DNA from: an uncultured Pelagibacteraceae bacterium
Lineage (GTDB): Bacteria > Pseudomonadota > Alphaproteobacteria > Pelagibacterales > Pelagibacteraceae
Reading direction: 5' to 3'
Assembly: GCA_902604605.1 (NCBI GenBank)
Contig: CACKZI010000002.1
Location: forward strand, 1-51,535
Length of the DNA stretch: 51,535 nt
Below, piece after piece: positions 19,950-29,684 of this stretch. Positions within the stretch are counted from its first letter, which is position 1; every line of letters begins with the position of its first letter. The notes below the pieces were generated by a model. The model made no database searches. It was not told where the DNA came from and saw nothing but the letters and a program-made list of their open reading frames with translations. The position numbers and the translations under genes were made by a program.

Positions 19950-21205
19950 TGAATAAAATTTTAAAAGTTAAAGCGCGTCAAGTTTTTGACAGTAGAGGAA
20001 ATCCGACTGTTGAAGCCGAAGTTTTTACAAAAAATAATAGTGCAAGCGCTATCTGCCCCTCTGGAGCCTCAACGGGAACTTATGAAGCTTTTGAAAAAAG
20101 AGATAGAAATAACAAAAGGTATTTAGGTAAAAGTGTTTTAAAAGCAATAAACGTTATCAATACAAAAATTTCAAATAAGTTAAAGGGACATAATGTTCAT
20201 GATCAAGTTCGAATTGATACGATTATGATCAATTTAGATGGTACAAGGCAGAAAATAAATTTAGGAGCTAATGCAATCCTAGCTGTTTCTATGGCAGTTA
20301 AAAAACTTTCAGCTAAAGTTAAACGAATTCCATTATACAAATCTTTTTTAGTAAAAAAAAATTATCAACTACCTTATCCATTGATGAATATTATTAATGG
20401 TGGTGCACACGCTAATAATGGTTTGAGAATACAGGAATTTATGATTAGACCAGATAAAGCAAGAAGTTTTTCAGAAGCAATGAGAATTTGTTTCTTGGTA
20501 ATAAAAAATTTAAACAAAATAATAAAGAATAAGGGTTTATCAACTTCAGTAGGTGATGAAGGTGGTTTTGCACCAATGATAAATAATAACAATCAAGCAT
20601 TAAATTTAATTGTTTCTGCCATCAAAAAATCAGGTTTTATCAATGGTAAAGATGTATCTATTTGTCTCGATGTGGCAGCAAATGAATTATATAAAAAAAA
20701 CAAATATTCTATCCATTCAAAGAATTATATATCTGTTGAGAAATCTATTAATGAATACAAAAAAATGATAGCAAAATACAAAATCAAATCAATAGAAGAT
20801 CCTTTCGCTGAAAATGATTGGATCGCATGGAATAAATTAGTTAAATTAACCAACCAAGTTCAAATTGTTGGTGATGACTTATATGTCACTAATTTAGAAA
20901 GACTCAAAAAGGGTTTTTTGAATTTATCATCTAATGCAATTTTGATTAAACTTAATCAAATTGGAACTGTCTCAGAAACAATTGATGTGATCAAATTTGC
21001 TCAAATTATTGGATTTAAAACTATAATTTCTCATAGATCAGGTGACTCAGAAGATACATTTATTGCAGATTTAGCTGTAGGAACTAATTCAAATCAGATA
21101 AAAACAGGATCATTAGCAAGATCTGAAAGGGTTGCAAAATACAATCAATTAATACGTATAGAAGAAGACCTTGGAAAAAAAGCTAGAATGAATAAGATTC
21201 ATTAA
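19949..21205 (+). CDS. eno: Enolase (GTG start)
   Basis: ARQVFDSRGNPTVEAEV, SGASTGTYEA, GDEGGFAP, SHRSGDSEDTFIADLAVG. Confidence 0.97.
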   Translation: MNKILKVKARQVFDSRGNPTVEAEVFTKNNSASAICPSGASTGTYEAFEKRDRNNKRYLGKSVLKAINVINTKISNKLKGHNVHDQVRIDTIMINLDGTRQKINLGANAILAVSMAVKKLSAKVKRIPLYKSFLVKKNYQLPYPLMNIINGGAHANNGLRIQEFMIRPDKARSFSEAMRICFLVIKNLNKIIKNKGLSTSVGDEGGFAPMINNNNQALNLIVSAIKKSGFINGKDVSICLDVAANELYKKNKYSIHSKNYISVEKSINEYKKMIAKYKIKSIEDPFAENDWIAWNKLVKLTNQVQIVGDDLYVTNLERLKKGFLNLSSNAILIKLNQIGTVSETIDVIKFAQIIGFKTIISHRSGDSEDTFIADLAVGTNSNQIKTGSLARSERVAKYNQLIRIEEDLGKKARMNKIH

Positions 21206-21513
21206 TGCTCAAAAAAATAAAAAAAAATTACTTTTTATTAATATCTATTTTTTTGATTATGTATGTCTCATTTAATCTTCTATCTGGTGAGAGAGGTTTA
21301 ATTTCTTTTTTCAAAAAAAAAGAAATTTTAAATGATATTAAAAAAGAAGAACTGAGGCTAATTAGTCAAATTAAAGACTTGGATTTTAAAAATTCATTAT
21401 TAAGTAATAATTTAGATCTTGATTATGTCGAAACTTTAATCAGAGAAAGATTTTTATTTGGAAAAAAAAATGAAAAACTTTATATAATTAGAAATAATGA
21501 CACAAAAAATTAA
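21205..21513 (+). CDS. ftsB: FtsB/DivIC-like septum formation initiator
   Basis: Short protein with one TM and coiled coil ending [22 protein letters not shown]; downstream of eno. Confidence 0.78.
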   Translation: MLKKIKKNYFLLISIFLIMYVSFNLLSGERGLISFFKKKEILNDIKKEELRLISQIKDLDFKNSLLSNNLDLDYVETLIRERFLFGKKNEKLYIIRNNDTKN

Positions 21514-22429
21514 ACCTAGACATCCAGAAAAAGTAAAAAATCCTATAAATCCAATAAAAAAAAAGCCTGAATGGATAAGATCTAAACTTTCAAATAGTAA
21601 GGAGTTTTTTTTAACTAAAACAATTGTTAACAAAAACAATTTAGTAACTGTTTGCCAAGAAGCAAACTGCCCTAATATTACCGAGTGTTGGAGTAAAAGA
21701 CACGCAACATTTATGATTATGGGAGATACTTGTACTAGGGCATGTGCTTTCTGTGACGTAAAGACAGGTAAACCTGGAAAATTGGATGTGCTTGAACCAA
21801 TAAAAATCTCTCAAGCAGTTAAAAAGTTAAGTCTTAAACATGTTGTAATCACGTCTGTAGATCGTGATGATTTAGAAGATGGAGGTTCAGATCATTTTTT
21901 TCAAGTTATTAATCAAACAAGAAAAATAAATCCAAATACTACAATTGAAGTTTTAACACCTGATTTTTTAAGAAAAGGTGAATCTTATAAAAAAGTTTTA
22001 GAGGCAAATCCCGATGTATTTAATCATAACATTGAAACTGTCCCAAGTCTTTATTTAAAAGTAAGACCAGGTTCCAGATATTTTGCTTCTTTAGAACTTT
22101 TAAAAAATGCAAAAAAAATTAATAAAAATGTTTTTACTAAATCTGGAATTATGGTTGGACTTGGAGAAAGTAAAGATGAAATTTTACAGGTGATGGATGA
22201 TCTCAAATCAGCTGATGTAGATTTTTTAACGATAGGTCAATACCTTCAACCATCTGTAAAACATTTTCCTTTAGATCGATATTATACACCACAGGAGTTT
22301 GAGGAACTTGGAGCCATTGCTAAAGCAAAAGGGTTTTTATTAGTCTCGTCATCACCTTTAACAAGATCTTCTTATCATGCAGATGAGGATTTTGCTAAAC
22401 TTCAACAAAATAGAATTAACATTCATTAA
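21497..22429 (+). CDS. lipA: Lipoyl synthase (radical SAM)
   Basis: [13 protein letters not shown] and [10 protein letters not shown] clusters, [16 protein letters not shown]. Confidence 0.97.
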   Translation: MTQKIKPRHPEKVKNPINPIKKKPEWIRSKLSNSKEFFLTKTIVNKNNLVTVCQEANCPNITECWSKRHATFMIMGDTCTRACAFCDVKTGKPGKLDVLEPIKISQAVKKLSLKHVVITSVDRDDLEDGGSDHFFQVINQTRKINPNTTIEVLTPDFLRKGESYKKVLEANPDVFNHNIETVPSLYLKVRPGSRYFASLELLKNAKKINKNVFTKSGIMVGLGESKDEILQVMDDLKSADVDFLTIGQYLQPSVKHFPLDRYYTPQEFEELGAIAKAKGFLLVSSSPLTRSSYHADEDFAKLQQNRINIH

Positions 22430-22866
22430 TGCCAAAAGCTTCAGTTAAGAGATTAATTGAAAAAAAAAAAGACAAATTAATTAACTTTGTTTTAGATATT
22501 GAAAAATATCCAGAATTTATACCTTTTTGTTTAGGTTCAAAAGTTTATGAACGAAAAGAAAAAGAAAATTTTATTTTAATTGTAGCTGATCTTACGATTG
22601 GCAAAGGACCTTTTAATGATACTTATAAAAGTGATGTTAAATACAATAAAAAAGACGATACAATTTTTGTGACTAATATTGATGGACCTTTAAAATATTT
22701 GAAAAATAATTGGAAATTTGTTGAAATTAATGAAAAAACGGAAGTTCATTTTGAAGTTGATTTTGAAATAAAAAATAGTTTTTTAAATTCAATAATGACG
22801 AGATCTTTTGAATATGGTTTAAATAAAATAGCTGATGCCTTTCAAAAAAGAGCAGAGTCAATTTAG
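22429..22866 (+). CDS. Coenzyme Q-binding/RatA-like START-domain protein (Coq10 family)
   Basis: DIEKYPEFIPFCLGSKVYER, GPLKYLKNNWKF, FEIKNSFLNSIMTRSFE; follows lipA as in many alphaproteobacteria. Confidence 0.88.
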   Translation: MPKASVKRLIEKKKDKLINFVLDIEKYPEFIPFCLGSKVYERKEKENFILIVADLTIGKGPFNDTYKSDVKYNKKDDTIFVTNIDGPLKYLKNNWKFVEINEKTEVHFEVDFEIKNSFLNSIMTRSFEYGLNKIADAFQKRAESI

Positions 22867-22870
22867 AAAA

Positions 22871-23995
22871 TTACCTTTGGTTTAATTGTATAACTTTTCT
22901 GTGTTTACTACCCTTGTAGCTAGCTAAAGGTCTAATTAATTTATTTGCAGCATGTTGTTCCATGATATGCGCTGACCATCCTGTAATTCTTGAAATAACA
23001 AATATAGGTGTAAAGAAATCAGTATCAAATCCCATCAAATGATATGTAGGGCCTGTAGGGTAATCTACATTTGGATGAATATTTTTTCTTTCAATCATAA
23101 CTTTTTCAACTATGTCGTAAATTTTTTCAAATTTTTTATCTTTTTTAACTTTTGCAACTTTAGAAAAATATTCTCTCATTGTTGGAACTCTTGAATCTCC
23201 TGATTTATAAACTCTATGACCAAAACCCATCACAACTTCTTTTTTATCTAAAGCACTATTAATCCATTTTAAAGCATTTTCTGGTTTTTTAATCTTACTC
23301 ATCATATGCATTACTTCTTCATTTGCTCCACCATGTAATGGACCTTTTAAACTTGCAATTGCTCCGGTTATAGCACCGTGAATATCTGATAAACTACTTG
23401 TTATAGTTCTTGCAGTAAACGTTGATACATTAAAACTATGTTCTGCATATAAAATCAGTGAAACATCAAATGCTTTTACAATCTCTTTTTGTGGAACTTT
23501 ACCAAAGCACATATAAAAAAAGTTCTCAGCAAAAGTTAAATCTTTTTTTGGTTTAATTATTTTTTTTCCTTTTCTAATTCTATAAAAGGCCGCTAAAGCG
23601 GTTGGTGTTTTAGCAAAAATTCTTAAAGCTTTTCTCATATTAGCTTCATGAGAAGAACTTGAGGTTTCTTTATCTTCAAGACCCATAACACTTACTGCTG
23701 TTCTTGCAACATCCATTGGATGAGATTTTTTTGGCATATGCTTAATTATTTCATATAAATCTTTAGATAATTCTCTGTTATTTTTTTCTTCTTTTTCAAA
23801 TTTTTTTAATTGAATAGAATTAGGCAGATCTTTATTTAGAATAAGATAAGCAACTTCTTCAAATCTACAATATTCACATAAATCTTGTGCAGCATAGCCC
23901 CTGTAAGTAAGAGAATTAATTTCAGGCATTACTTTCGAAACTTCAGTTTCATCAACAACTATTCCAAGTAAACCTTTTTTTATTTCATCACTCAT
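22871..23995 (-). CDS. prpC: 2-methylcitrate synthase (citrate synthase family)
   Basis: SLTYRGYAAQDL, LYAEHSFNVSTFTARTITSSLSDIHGAITGAIASLKGPLHGGANE, GFGHRVYK; in operon with prpB/prpD. Confidence 0.9.
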   Translation of the reverse strand: MSDEIKKGLLGIVVDETEVSKVMPEINSLTYRGYAAQDLCEYCRFEEVAYLILNKDLPNSIQLKKFEKEEKNNRELSKDLYEIIKHMPKKSHPMDVARTAVSVMGLEDKETSSSSHEANMRKALRIFAKTPTALAAFYRIRKGKKIIKPKKDLTFAENFFYMCFGKVPQKEIVKAFDVSLILYAEHSFNVSTFTARTITSSLSDIHGAITGAIASLKGPLHGGANEEVMHMMSKIKKPENALKWINSALDKKEVVMGFGHRVYKSGDSRVPTMREYFSKVAKVKKDKKFEKIYDIVEKVMIERKNIHPNVDYPTGPTYHLMGFDTDFFTPIFVISRITGWSAHIMEQHAANKLIRPLASYKGSKHRKVIQLNQR

Positions 23996-24891
23996 TAATC
24001 ATGCCCTTCAGTACTAAAATTATAAATTTTTTCATCTAAACTATTGTATTTTTCATACTCAACCAATTCATATAATCTTTTTCTTGTCTGCATTTTATCA
24101 ATAATATTGTTTTGGTGTCCATTTGTATAAATGTCTCTCAATCCATCTTCAACGTTTTTCATTGCTAATCTTTGAGTTGTAACTGGGTAAATAACAATAT
24201 TGTAACCAAATTGTTCTAATTCTTTGTAATTAAATAATTTTGTTTTTCCAAATTCAGTCATATTAGCTAGCAAATAACATGAAAGTTCTTTTCTAACTTT
24301 TTCAAAATCTTTTTCATCATGTAATGCTTCTGGAAAAATTATTTCTGCACCTGCATCAATGTAGGCTTTACATCTTTCAATCATTTTATCTATTCCTTCT
24401 ACACTTTTTGCATCTGATCTCGCAATAATTTTGAAATTTTCATCTTTCTTCGCAGATACACATTCCTTAATTTTTTTAACCATTGCTTCGGTTGAAATAA
24501 GCTCTTTATTATCTAGGTGACCACATCTTTTTCTCTCAATTTGATCTTCCAAATGTACTGCAGAAATTCCAAATTCTTCGAAAGTTTCAACTGTTTCTTT
24601 GCAAGATTTGAAACCTGTATCTATATCAACAATTGTTGGAAGATTGGTTACCCTTGAAATTAAATATGACCGAGTACTAACATCTTGTAATGTAGTTAGA
24701 CCAATATCTGGAAATCCAAGATCGTTTGCCATTACCCCTCCAGAAACATAAACTGCCTCATAGCCTATCTCTTCAATTAATTTTGCGGTTAAAGGGTTAT
24801 AAGCTCCAGGAACTCTTAAAATTTTATTAGACTTTAATTTTTTAACAAAATCTTCTCTTTTTTGAATTGGTTCTTTTTCTACAAAATGCAT
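23995..24891 (-). CDS. prpB: 2-methylisocitrate lyase
   Basis: PGAYNPLTAKLIEEIGYEAVYVSGGVM, DIDTGF, VHLEDQIERKRCGHLDNKEL. Confidence 0.94.
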   Translation of the reverse strand: MHFVEKEPIQKREDFVKKLKSNKILRVPGAYNPLTAKLIEEIGYEAVYVSGGVMANDLGFPDIGLTTLQDVSTRSYLISRVTNLPTIVDIDTGFKSCKETVETFEEFGISAVHLEDQIERKRCGHLDNKELISTEAMVKKIKECVSAKKDENFKIIARSDAKSVEGIDKMIERCKAYIDAGAEIIFPEALHDEKDFEKVRKELSCYLLANMTEFGKTKLFNYKELEQFGYNIVIYPVTTQRLAMKNVEDGLRDIYTNGHQNNIIDKMQTRKRLYELVEYEKYNSLDEKIYNFSTEGHD

Positions 24892-26393
24892 TAAAAAATT
24901 CCCTTTTTTAAATTTCTTTTTAGATTTTTTTTATTAACTTCTATATTTAATTTATCTAAATGACCTGATTTTAGTTTTTTCAAATCTTGTACAATTTTTA
25001 AAAATCTTTCACTTTCTTTTTTACTTAATATATTTCCAGTAAGAGTAAGAAATTTATCAATATAGTTTTTTCTTTTAAAAGGGCGTGAACCATAAGGATG
25101 AGCGTCAGCAACACCCTGTTCTTCAGTAATTTTTTTATTATTTTTAAGTGTTATAACCACTTTTGCACCAAATGCTTTTTTCTTAGGGTTTGGATCATGA
25201 TATCTTTTAGTCCATTTTTTATCTTCATGAGTTTTTATTGATCTCCATATTCTGATCGTACTTTTTCTTTTGGCCCTAGTTTTTGTATAAGATTTTATAT
25301 GATGCCAGGTACCATCTTCTAATGCTACAGCAAATATATACATTATTGAGTGATCTAATGTTTCTCTACTTGCGTTTGGATCCATTTTTTGAGGGTCATT
25401 TGCACCAGTGCCAATCACGTAATGAGTATGGTGACTAGTATAAATATCTATTTTTTTAATTTGATTTAAATTTTTTACTTTCTTTTTAAGTTTTTTAGCT
25501 AAATCAATTAAAGCTTGAGATTGATATTCAGCAGAGTATTCTTTCGTATAAGTTTCAAGAATTGCTTTTTTGCTTTCACCTTTTTTAGGAAGAGGAACTC
25601 TATATAATGCTTTTTTCCCATCAAGAATTCTTGCAATAACACTATCTTCACCCTCATAAATTGGACTCGGCGCACCTTCACCACGCATAACTCTATCAAC
25701 AGCCTCTATAGCAAGTTTACCAGCATGAGCAGGGGCATACGCTTTCCAGCTCGAAATTTCTCCTTTTCTAGATTGTCTAGTAGAAATAGTTGTGTGCAAT
25801 GCTTGTTGTACAGCTTGATAAATAGTTTCAGTATTTAATCTTAGCATTGAACCAATACCAGCTGCAACACTTGGACCTAAATGAGCTATATGATCTACTT
25901 TGTGTTTATGTAAACAAATTCCTTTTACTAAATTTACTTGAACTTCATAAGCAGTTATAATTCCTCTTAAAAGATCTAAACCACTTTTTTTATTTTGTTG
26001 AGCAACACTAATTAGTGGAGGAATATTATCACCTGGATGACTATAATCTGCTGCTAAAAAAGTATCGTGAAAATCTAATTCTCTAACAGCTGTTCCATTT
26101 GACCAAGCAGCCCATTCACAATCGAATTTTAATTTACTATTTACTCCATACAATGTGGCACCATTTTTTCTATAATGCTTTAAAGCCATTTCTCTTGAAG
26201 AAACTACTGGTCTTCTATTAAGAGAAGCTATTGCAACAGATGCGTTATCAATTATTCTGTTTATTACCATTTCTATTGATTCTTTATCTAACTTAGTATT
26301 ATCGCTAGCAATTTCTGCAATCTTCCATGCTAGCTGTTTCTTTTTTGGTAAATATGTTTTAGACGGATAAACTTTTACGTTATGAACTATCAA
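24891..26393 (-). CDS. prpD: 2-methylcitrate dehydratase (TTG start preceded by AAGGAG)
   Basis: MmgE/PrpD family: [53 protein letters not shown]; reverse complement reads AAGGAGTTAATTTGATAGTTCAT. Confidence 0.93.
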   Translation of the reverse strand: MIVHNVKVYPSKTYLPKKKQLAWKIAEIASDNTKLDKESIEMVINRIIDNASVAIASLNRRPVVSSREMALKHYRKNGATLYGVNSKLKFDCEWAAWSNGTAVRELDFHDTFLAADYSHPGDNIPPLISVAQQNKKSGLDLLRGIITAYEVQVNLVKGICLHKHKVDHIAHLGPSVAAGIGSMLRLNTETIYQAVQQALHTTISTRQSRKGEISSWKAYAPAHAGKLAIEAVDRVMRGEGAPSPIYEGEDSVIARILDGKKALYRVPLPKKGESKKAILETYTKEYSAEYQSQALIDLAKKLKKKVKNLNQIKKIDIYTSHHTHYVIGTGANDPQKMDPNASRETLDHSIMYIFAVALEDGTWHHIKSYTKTRAKRKSTIRIWRSIKTHEDKKWTKRYHDPNPKKKAFGAKVVITLKNNKKITEEQGVADAHPYGSRPFKRKNYIDKFLTLTGNILSKKESERFLKIVQDLKKLKSGHLDKLNIEVNKKNLKRNLKKGIF

Positions 26394-26447
26394 ATTAACT
26401 CCTTATTAACGAATTTGTTTTTAATAGTTAAAAAAAAATAATCAATA

Positions 26448-27131
26448 TTAAAGATATTTTGATACTATCTTTTCAATGCCTACAAAGTCTTTTATTAGGT
26501 GATTATGGTAAATTTCAGTTGTTTTTTTTTCAGTGTACCCATCCTCAAGTAAAATAACTGGTATTCCGGCATTTCTAGCAGCATTCGCATCAGTTTCACT
26601 ATCTCCAATCATTAATGATTTTTTTATATCACCATTTAATATTTCAATAACAGATGTTAAGTGTCTAGGATCAGGTTTACAGTAATCAAAAGTATTATGT
26701 CCAGCAACATACTCAAAAAAATCATAGATACCAATTTTTTTTAATAGATCGATTGCTAAATGTTCTTGTTTATTTGTACACACAGCCATTGAAATTTTTT
26801 TTTCCTTACACCAAATTAAAAAATTTTTAACACCATTTATAAGAGTGCTTTCATTAACAATGTTTTTACCATAAAAATCCACAAAATCTTTAACCATTTC
26901 TTTTTTAATTTTTTCATCTTGTACTTTTCCGAACTCTTTTTTGGCTTGACCCCAAATAGATCTACCGAGCATAGCACCAGCACCTTGACCAACAAGATTT
27001 CTAATTTCTTCAGTTGATTTTGTTGGATATCCAAATTTTTTCATTACATGATTATGTGCATGCATCAAATCAGGCGCTGTATCAACTAATGTACCATCTA
27101 AATCAAAAATAATTGTGTATTGTTGTGTCAT
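26448..27131 (-). CDS. gph: HAD-family phosphoglycolate phosphatase-like hydrolase
   Basis: IIFDLDGTLVDTAPDL, VCTNKQEHL, CKPDPRHL, MIGDSETDANAARNAGIPVILLEDGY; ATG at 27131 (ORF track starts at an upstream TTG). Confidence 0.9.
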   Translation of the reverse strand: MTQQYTIIFDLDGTLVDTAPDLMHAHNHVMKKFGYPTKSTEEIRNLVGQGAGAMLGRSIWGQAKKEFGKVQDEKIKKEMVKDFVDFYGKNIVNESTLINGVKNFLIWCKEKKISMAVCTNKQEHLAIDLLKKIGIYDFFEYVAGHNTFDYCKPDPRHLTSVIEILNGDIKKSLMIGDSETDANAARNAGIPVILLEDGYTEKKTTEIYHNHLIKDFVGIEKIVSKYL

Positions 27132-27202
27132 AATCAAAAGTATTTTTAAGAAATATTTTGTGAATTAAGAAACATATATACTTAATATAAAGAATTTCCT
27201 AG

Positions 27203-27826
27203 ATGAAACAGTTAAATTTACAAAAACTACAAAGTAGACTCAGAAATAAATTTCTTAAATTGGGTGTTAAAATGTCTGGACCTGAGACAATTTATTTTTC
27301 AAAAGATATTAAAATTGGAAAAAATGTAGTCATTGAACCCTATGTTGTTTTTGGTTCAAAAGTTAAAATTGGAAACAATGTTACTATAAAATCCTTTTCA
27401 CATTTAGAAAATTGCATAATTGAAAACAAAGTTGATGTCGGACCTTATGCAAGAATTAGACCTGGTACAATTTTAAAAGAAGGTTCAAAAGTTGGTAATT
27501 TTGTTGAAATAAAAAAAAGTATTATCGGAAACAAATCAAAAGTTAACCATTTATCATATGTAGGTGATAGTTCGATTGGTAGATTAGTTAATATTGGAGC
27601 TGGAACAATTACTTGTAATTATGATGGCGTTAAAAAAAATAAAACAAAAATTAAAGACAATGTTTTTATAGGATCGAATTCATCTTTAGTAGCACCTTTG
27701 GTGATAGAAGAAGATAGTGTAGTTGGTGCTGGTTCTGTTATTACAAAAAAGGTTAAAAAAAAATCATTAGCTTTAACCAGAGCTTTACAAACTGAAGTTA
27801 AAAATTATAAAAGAAAACAAAAATAA
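27203..27826 (+). CDS. GlmU-like protein with only the C-terminal acetyltransferase (left-handed beta-helix) half
   Basis: NKFLKLGVKMSGPETIYFSKDIKIGKNVVIEPYVVFG, VGPYARIRPGTILKEGSKVGNFVEIKKSIIG, NHLSYVGDSSIGRLVNIGAGTITCNYDGVKKNKTKI are GlmU C-domain motifs; no N-terminal pyrophosphorylase domain. Confidence 0.88.
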   Translation: MKQLNLQKLQSRLRNKFLKLGVKMSGPETIYFSKDIKIGKNVVIEPYVVFGSKVKIGNNVTIKSFSHLENCIIENKVDVGPYARIRPGTILKEGSKVGNFVEIKKSIIGNKSKVNHLSYVGDSSIGRLVNIGAGTITCNYDGVKKNKTKIKDNVFIGSNSSLVAPLVIEEDSVVGAGSVITKKVKKKSLALTRALQTEVKNYKRKQK

Positions 27827-27828
27827 TT

Positions 27829-29649
27829 ATGTGTGGAATTATAGGCATCAATAGCAGCAAACCAGTTTCAGCAACTATTATTAATTCATTAAAAAAATTA
27901 GAATATAGAGGTTATGACTCTGCGGGGATTGCAACTCTTTCAAGTGGTTTAATTAATGAAATCAAATCAGAGGGAAGAGTAGACAATCTTGAAAAAAATT
28001 CTTTAGTTCAAAGTATGGAGGGCACTATTGGCATTGGACATGTTAGGTGGGCTACACATGGATCACCAAATAGTATTAATGCACATCCACATTCATCTCA
28101 GAATGTATCTGTCGTTCATAATGGAATTATCGAAAATTCAACGTTGCTAAAAAAATTTTTAGTAAGCAAAGGACATAAATTTAAATCCCAAACAGATACT
28201 GAAGTTATTGTTCACTTAATTACCGAACATTTGAAAACTGAAAATATAGTTAATTCAATTAAAAAAACACTTAAAGCTCTACATGGAAGTTTTGCTTTAG
28301 GAATTTTATTCAAAGATGAGCCAGACTTAATAGTAGGTGCGAGAAGAGGATCGCCTTTAGCTGTTGGTTATGGTCCTAGTGAAAATTATTTAGGATCTGA
28401 CTCTTATGCTCTTAAATCAATGACTAATAAAATTACCTACTTAAATGATGGAGAGTTCTGTATCATCAAGAAAGATCATGTTGAATTTTTTAATGAAGAT
28501 GGAACTAAAATAAATAAAAAAGTATTGGAGCTATCAAGTGAAGAGGAAAAATATGACAAAGGTGATTACAAACATTTTATGGCCAAAGAAATTGAAGAAC
28601 AACCAATAACTCTTAAAAATGGAATTAAAGAATATGTAGATTCAGCAAATAATAATATTAATATTTATAATATACCATGGAAAAAAAATGAAATTAACTC
28701 CATTACTTTGATTGGTTGTGGTACTGCATATCATTCTTGTTTAATGGCCAAGTATTGGTTTGAAGAATTAACTTCATTAGATGTAAATGTGGATATTGCT
28801 TCAGAATTTAGATACAGAAAAAATAGATTTAAAAGAGACAGTTTATATGTCTTTGTTTCCCAATCTGGAGAGACAGCTGATACTTATGCAGCATTAGATT
28901 TATGTAATAAAAATGGCATGAAAACTTGCGCGGTAGTCAATGTTATAGAAAGCTCTATAGCCAGAGATTCAGAATTTGTTTTACCAATTCATTGTGGTAC
29001 AGAAATTGGTGTTGCTTCTACAAAAGCTTTTCTAGGTCAAATTCTAATATTGTATATTTTAGCTTTGAAATTTGGATCACTTAGAAGTGATTTGGATAAA
29101 GAAAAATTGTCTGCAAAATTAAGTGACCTCAAAAATTTACCAAAATTAGTTGAACAAACTTTATTGACAGACAATAAAATTCAAAATGTATCTAGTACAT
29201 TTAATGAGGCAAAAGGATCCATGTTTTTAGGTAGAGGGTTTTCTTATCCAATTGCATTAGAAGGTGCTCTTAAATTAAAAGAATTATCATATGTCCATGC
29301 TGAAGGTTACCCAGCTGGTGAAATGAAACATGGACCATTAGCTTTGATTGAAGAGGGTATGCCAGTAGTAGTTTTAGCTCCTCGAGATAATTATTACAAA
29401 AAAACTATTTCTAATATGCAGGAAGTAATTGCTAGGGGTGCAAAAGTTTTATTGATTACAAACAAGAGCACTAATGAGATCGTTTCCGAAAATATTTGGG
29501 AAACGATTGAAGTTGAAAGTACAAATCAAGATCTTTTACCATTTCTATTAACTATTCCATTGCAAAAACTTGCTTATTACGCAGCACTAAAAAAAGGATT
29601 TGATATAGATAAGCCAAGAAATTTGGCCAAATCCGTAACCGTTGAATAA
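27829..29649 (+). CDS. glmS: Glutamine-fructose-6-phosphate aminotransferase (isomerizing)
   Basis: MCGIIGINSS, LEYRGYDSAGIA, GHVRWATHGSPN, SIS domains, C-terminal KPRNLAKSVTVE. Confidence 0.98.
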   Translation: MCGIIGINSSKPVSATIINSLKKLEYRGYDSAGIATLSSGLINEIKSEGRVDNLEKNSLVQSMEGTIGIGHVRWATHGSPNSINAHPHSSQNVSVVHNGIIENSTLLKKFLVSKGHKFKSQTDTEVIVHLITEHLKTENIVNSIKKTLKALHGSFALGILFKDEPDLIVGARRGSPLAVGYGPSENYLGSDSYALKSMTNKITYLNDGEFCIIKKDHVEFFNEDGTKINKKVLELSSEEEKYDKGDYKHFMAKEIEEQPITLKNGIKEYVDSANNNINIYNIPWKKNEINSITLIGCGTAYHSCLMAKYWFEELTSLDVNVDIASEFRYRKNRFKRDSLYVFVSQSGETADTYAALDLCNKNGMKTCAVVNVIESSIARDSEFVLPIHCGTEIGVASTKAFLGQILILYILALKFGSLRSDLDKEKLSAKLSDLKNLPKLVEQTLLTDNKIQNVSSTFNEAKGSMFLGRGFSYPIALEGALKLKELSYVHAEGYPAGEMKHGPLALIEEGMPVVVLAPRDNYYKKTISNMQEVIARGAKVLLITNKSTNEIVSENIWETIEVESTNQDLLPFLLTIPLQKLAYYAALKKGFDIDKPRNLAKSVTVE

Positions 29650-29684
29650 TTAATAAACTCTGATACAACAATCCTAGGTTGAAC

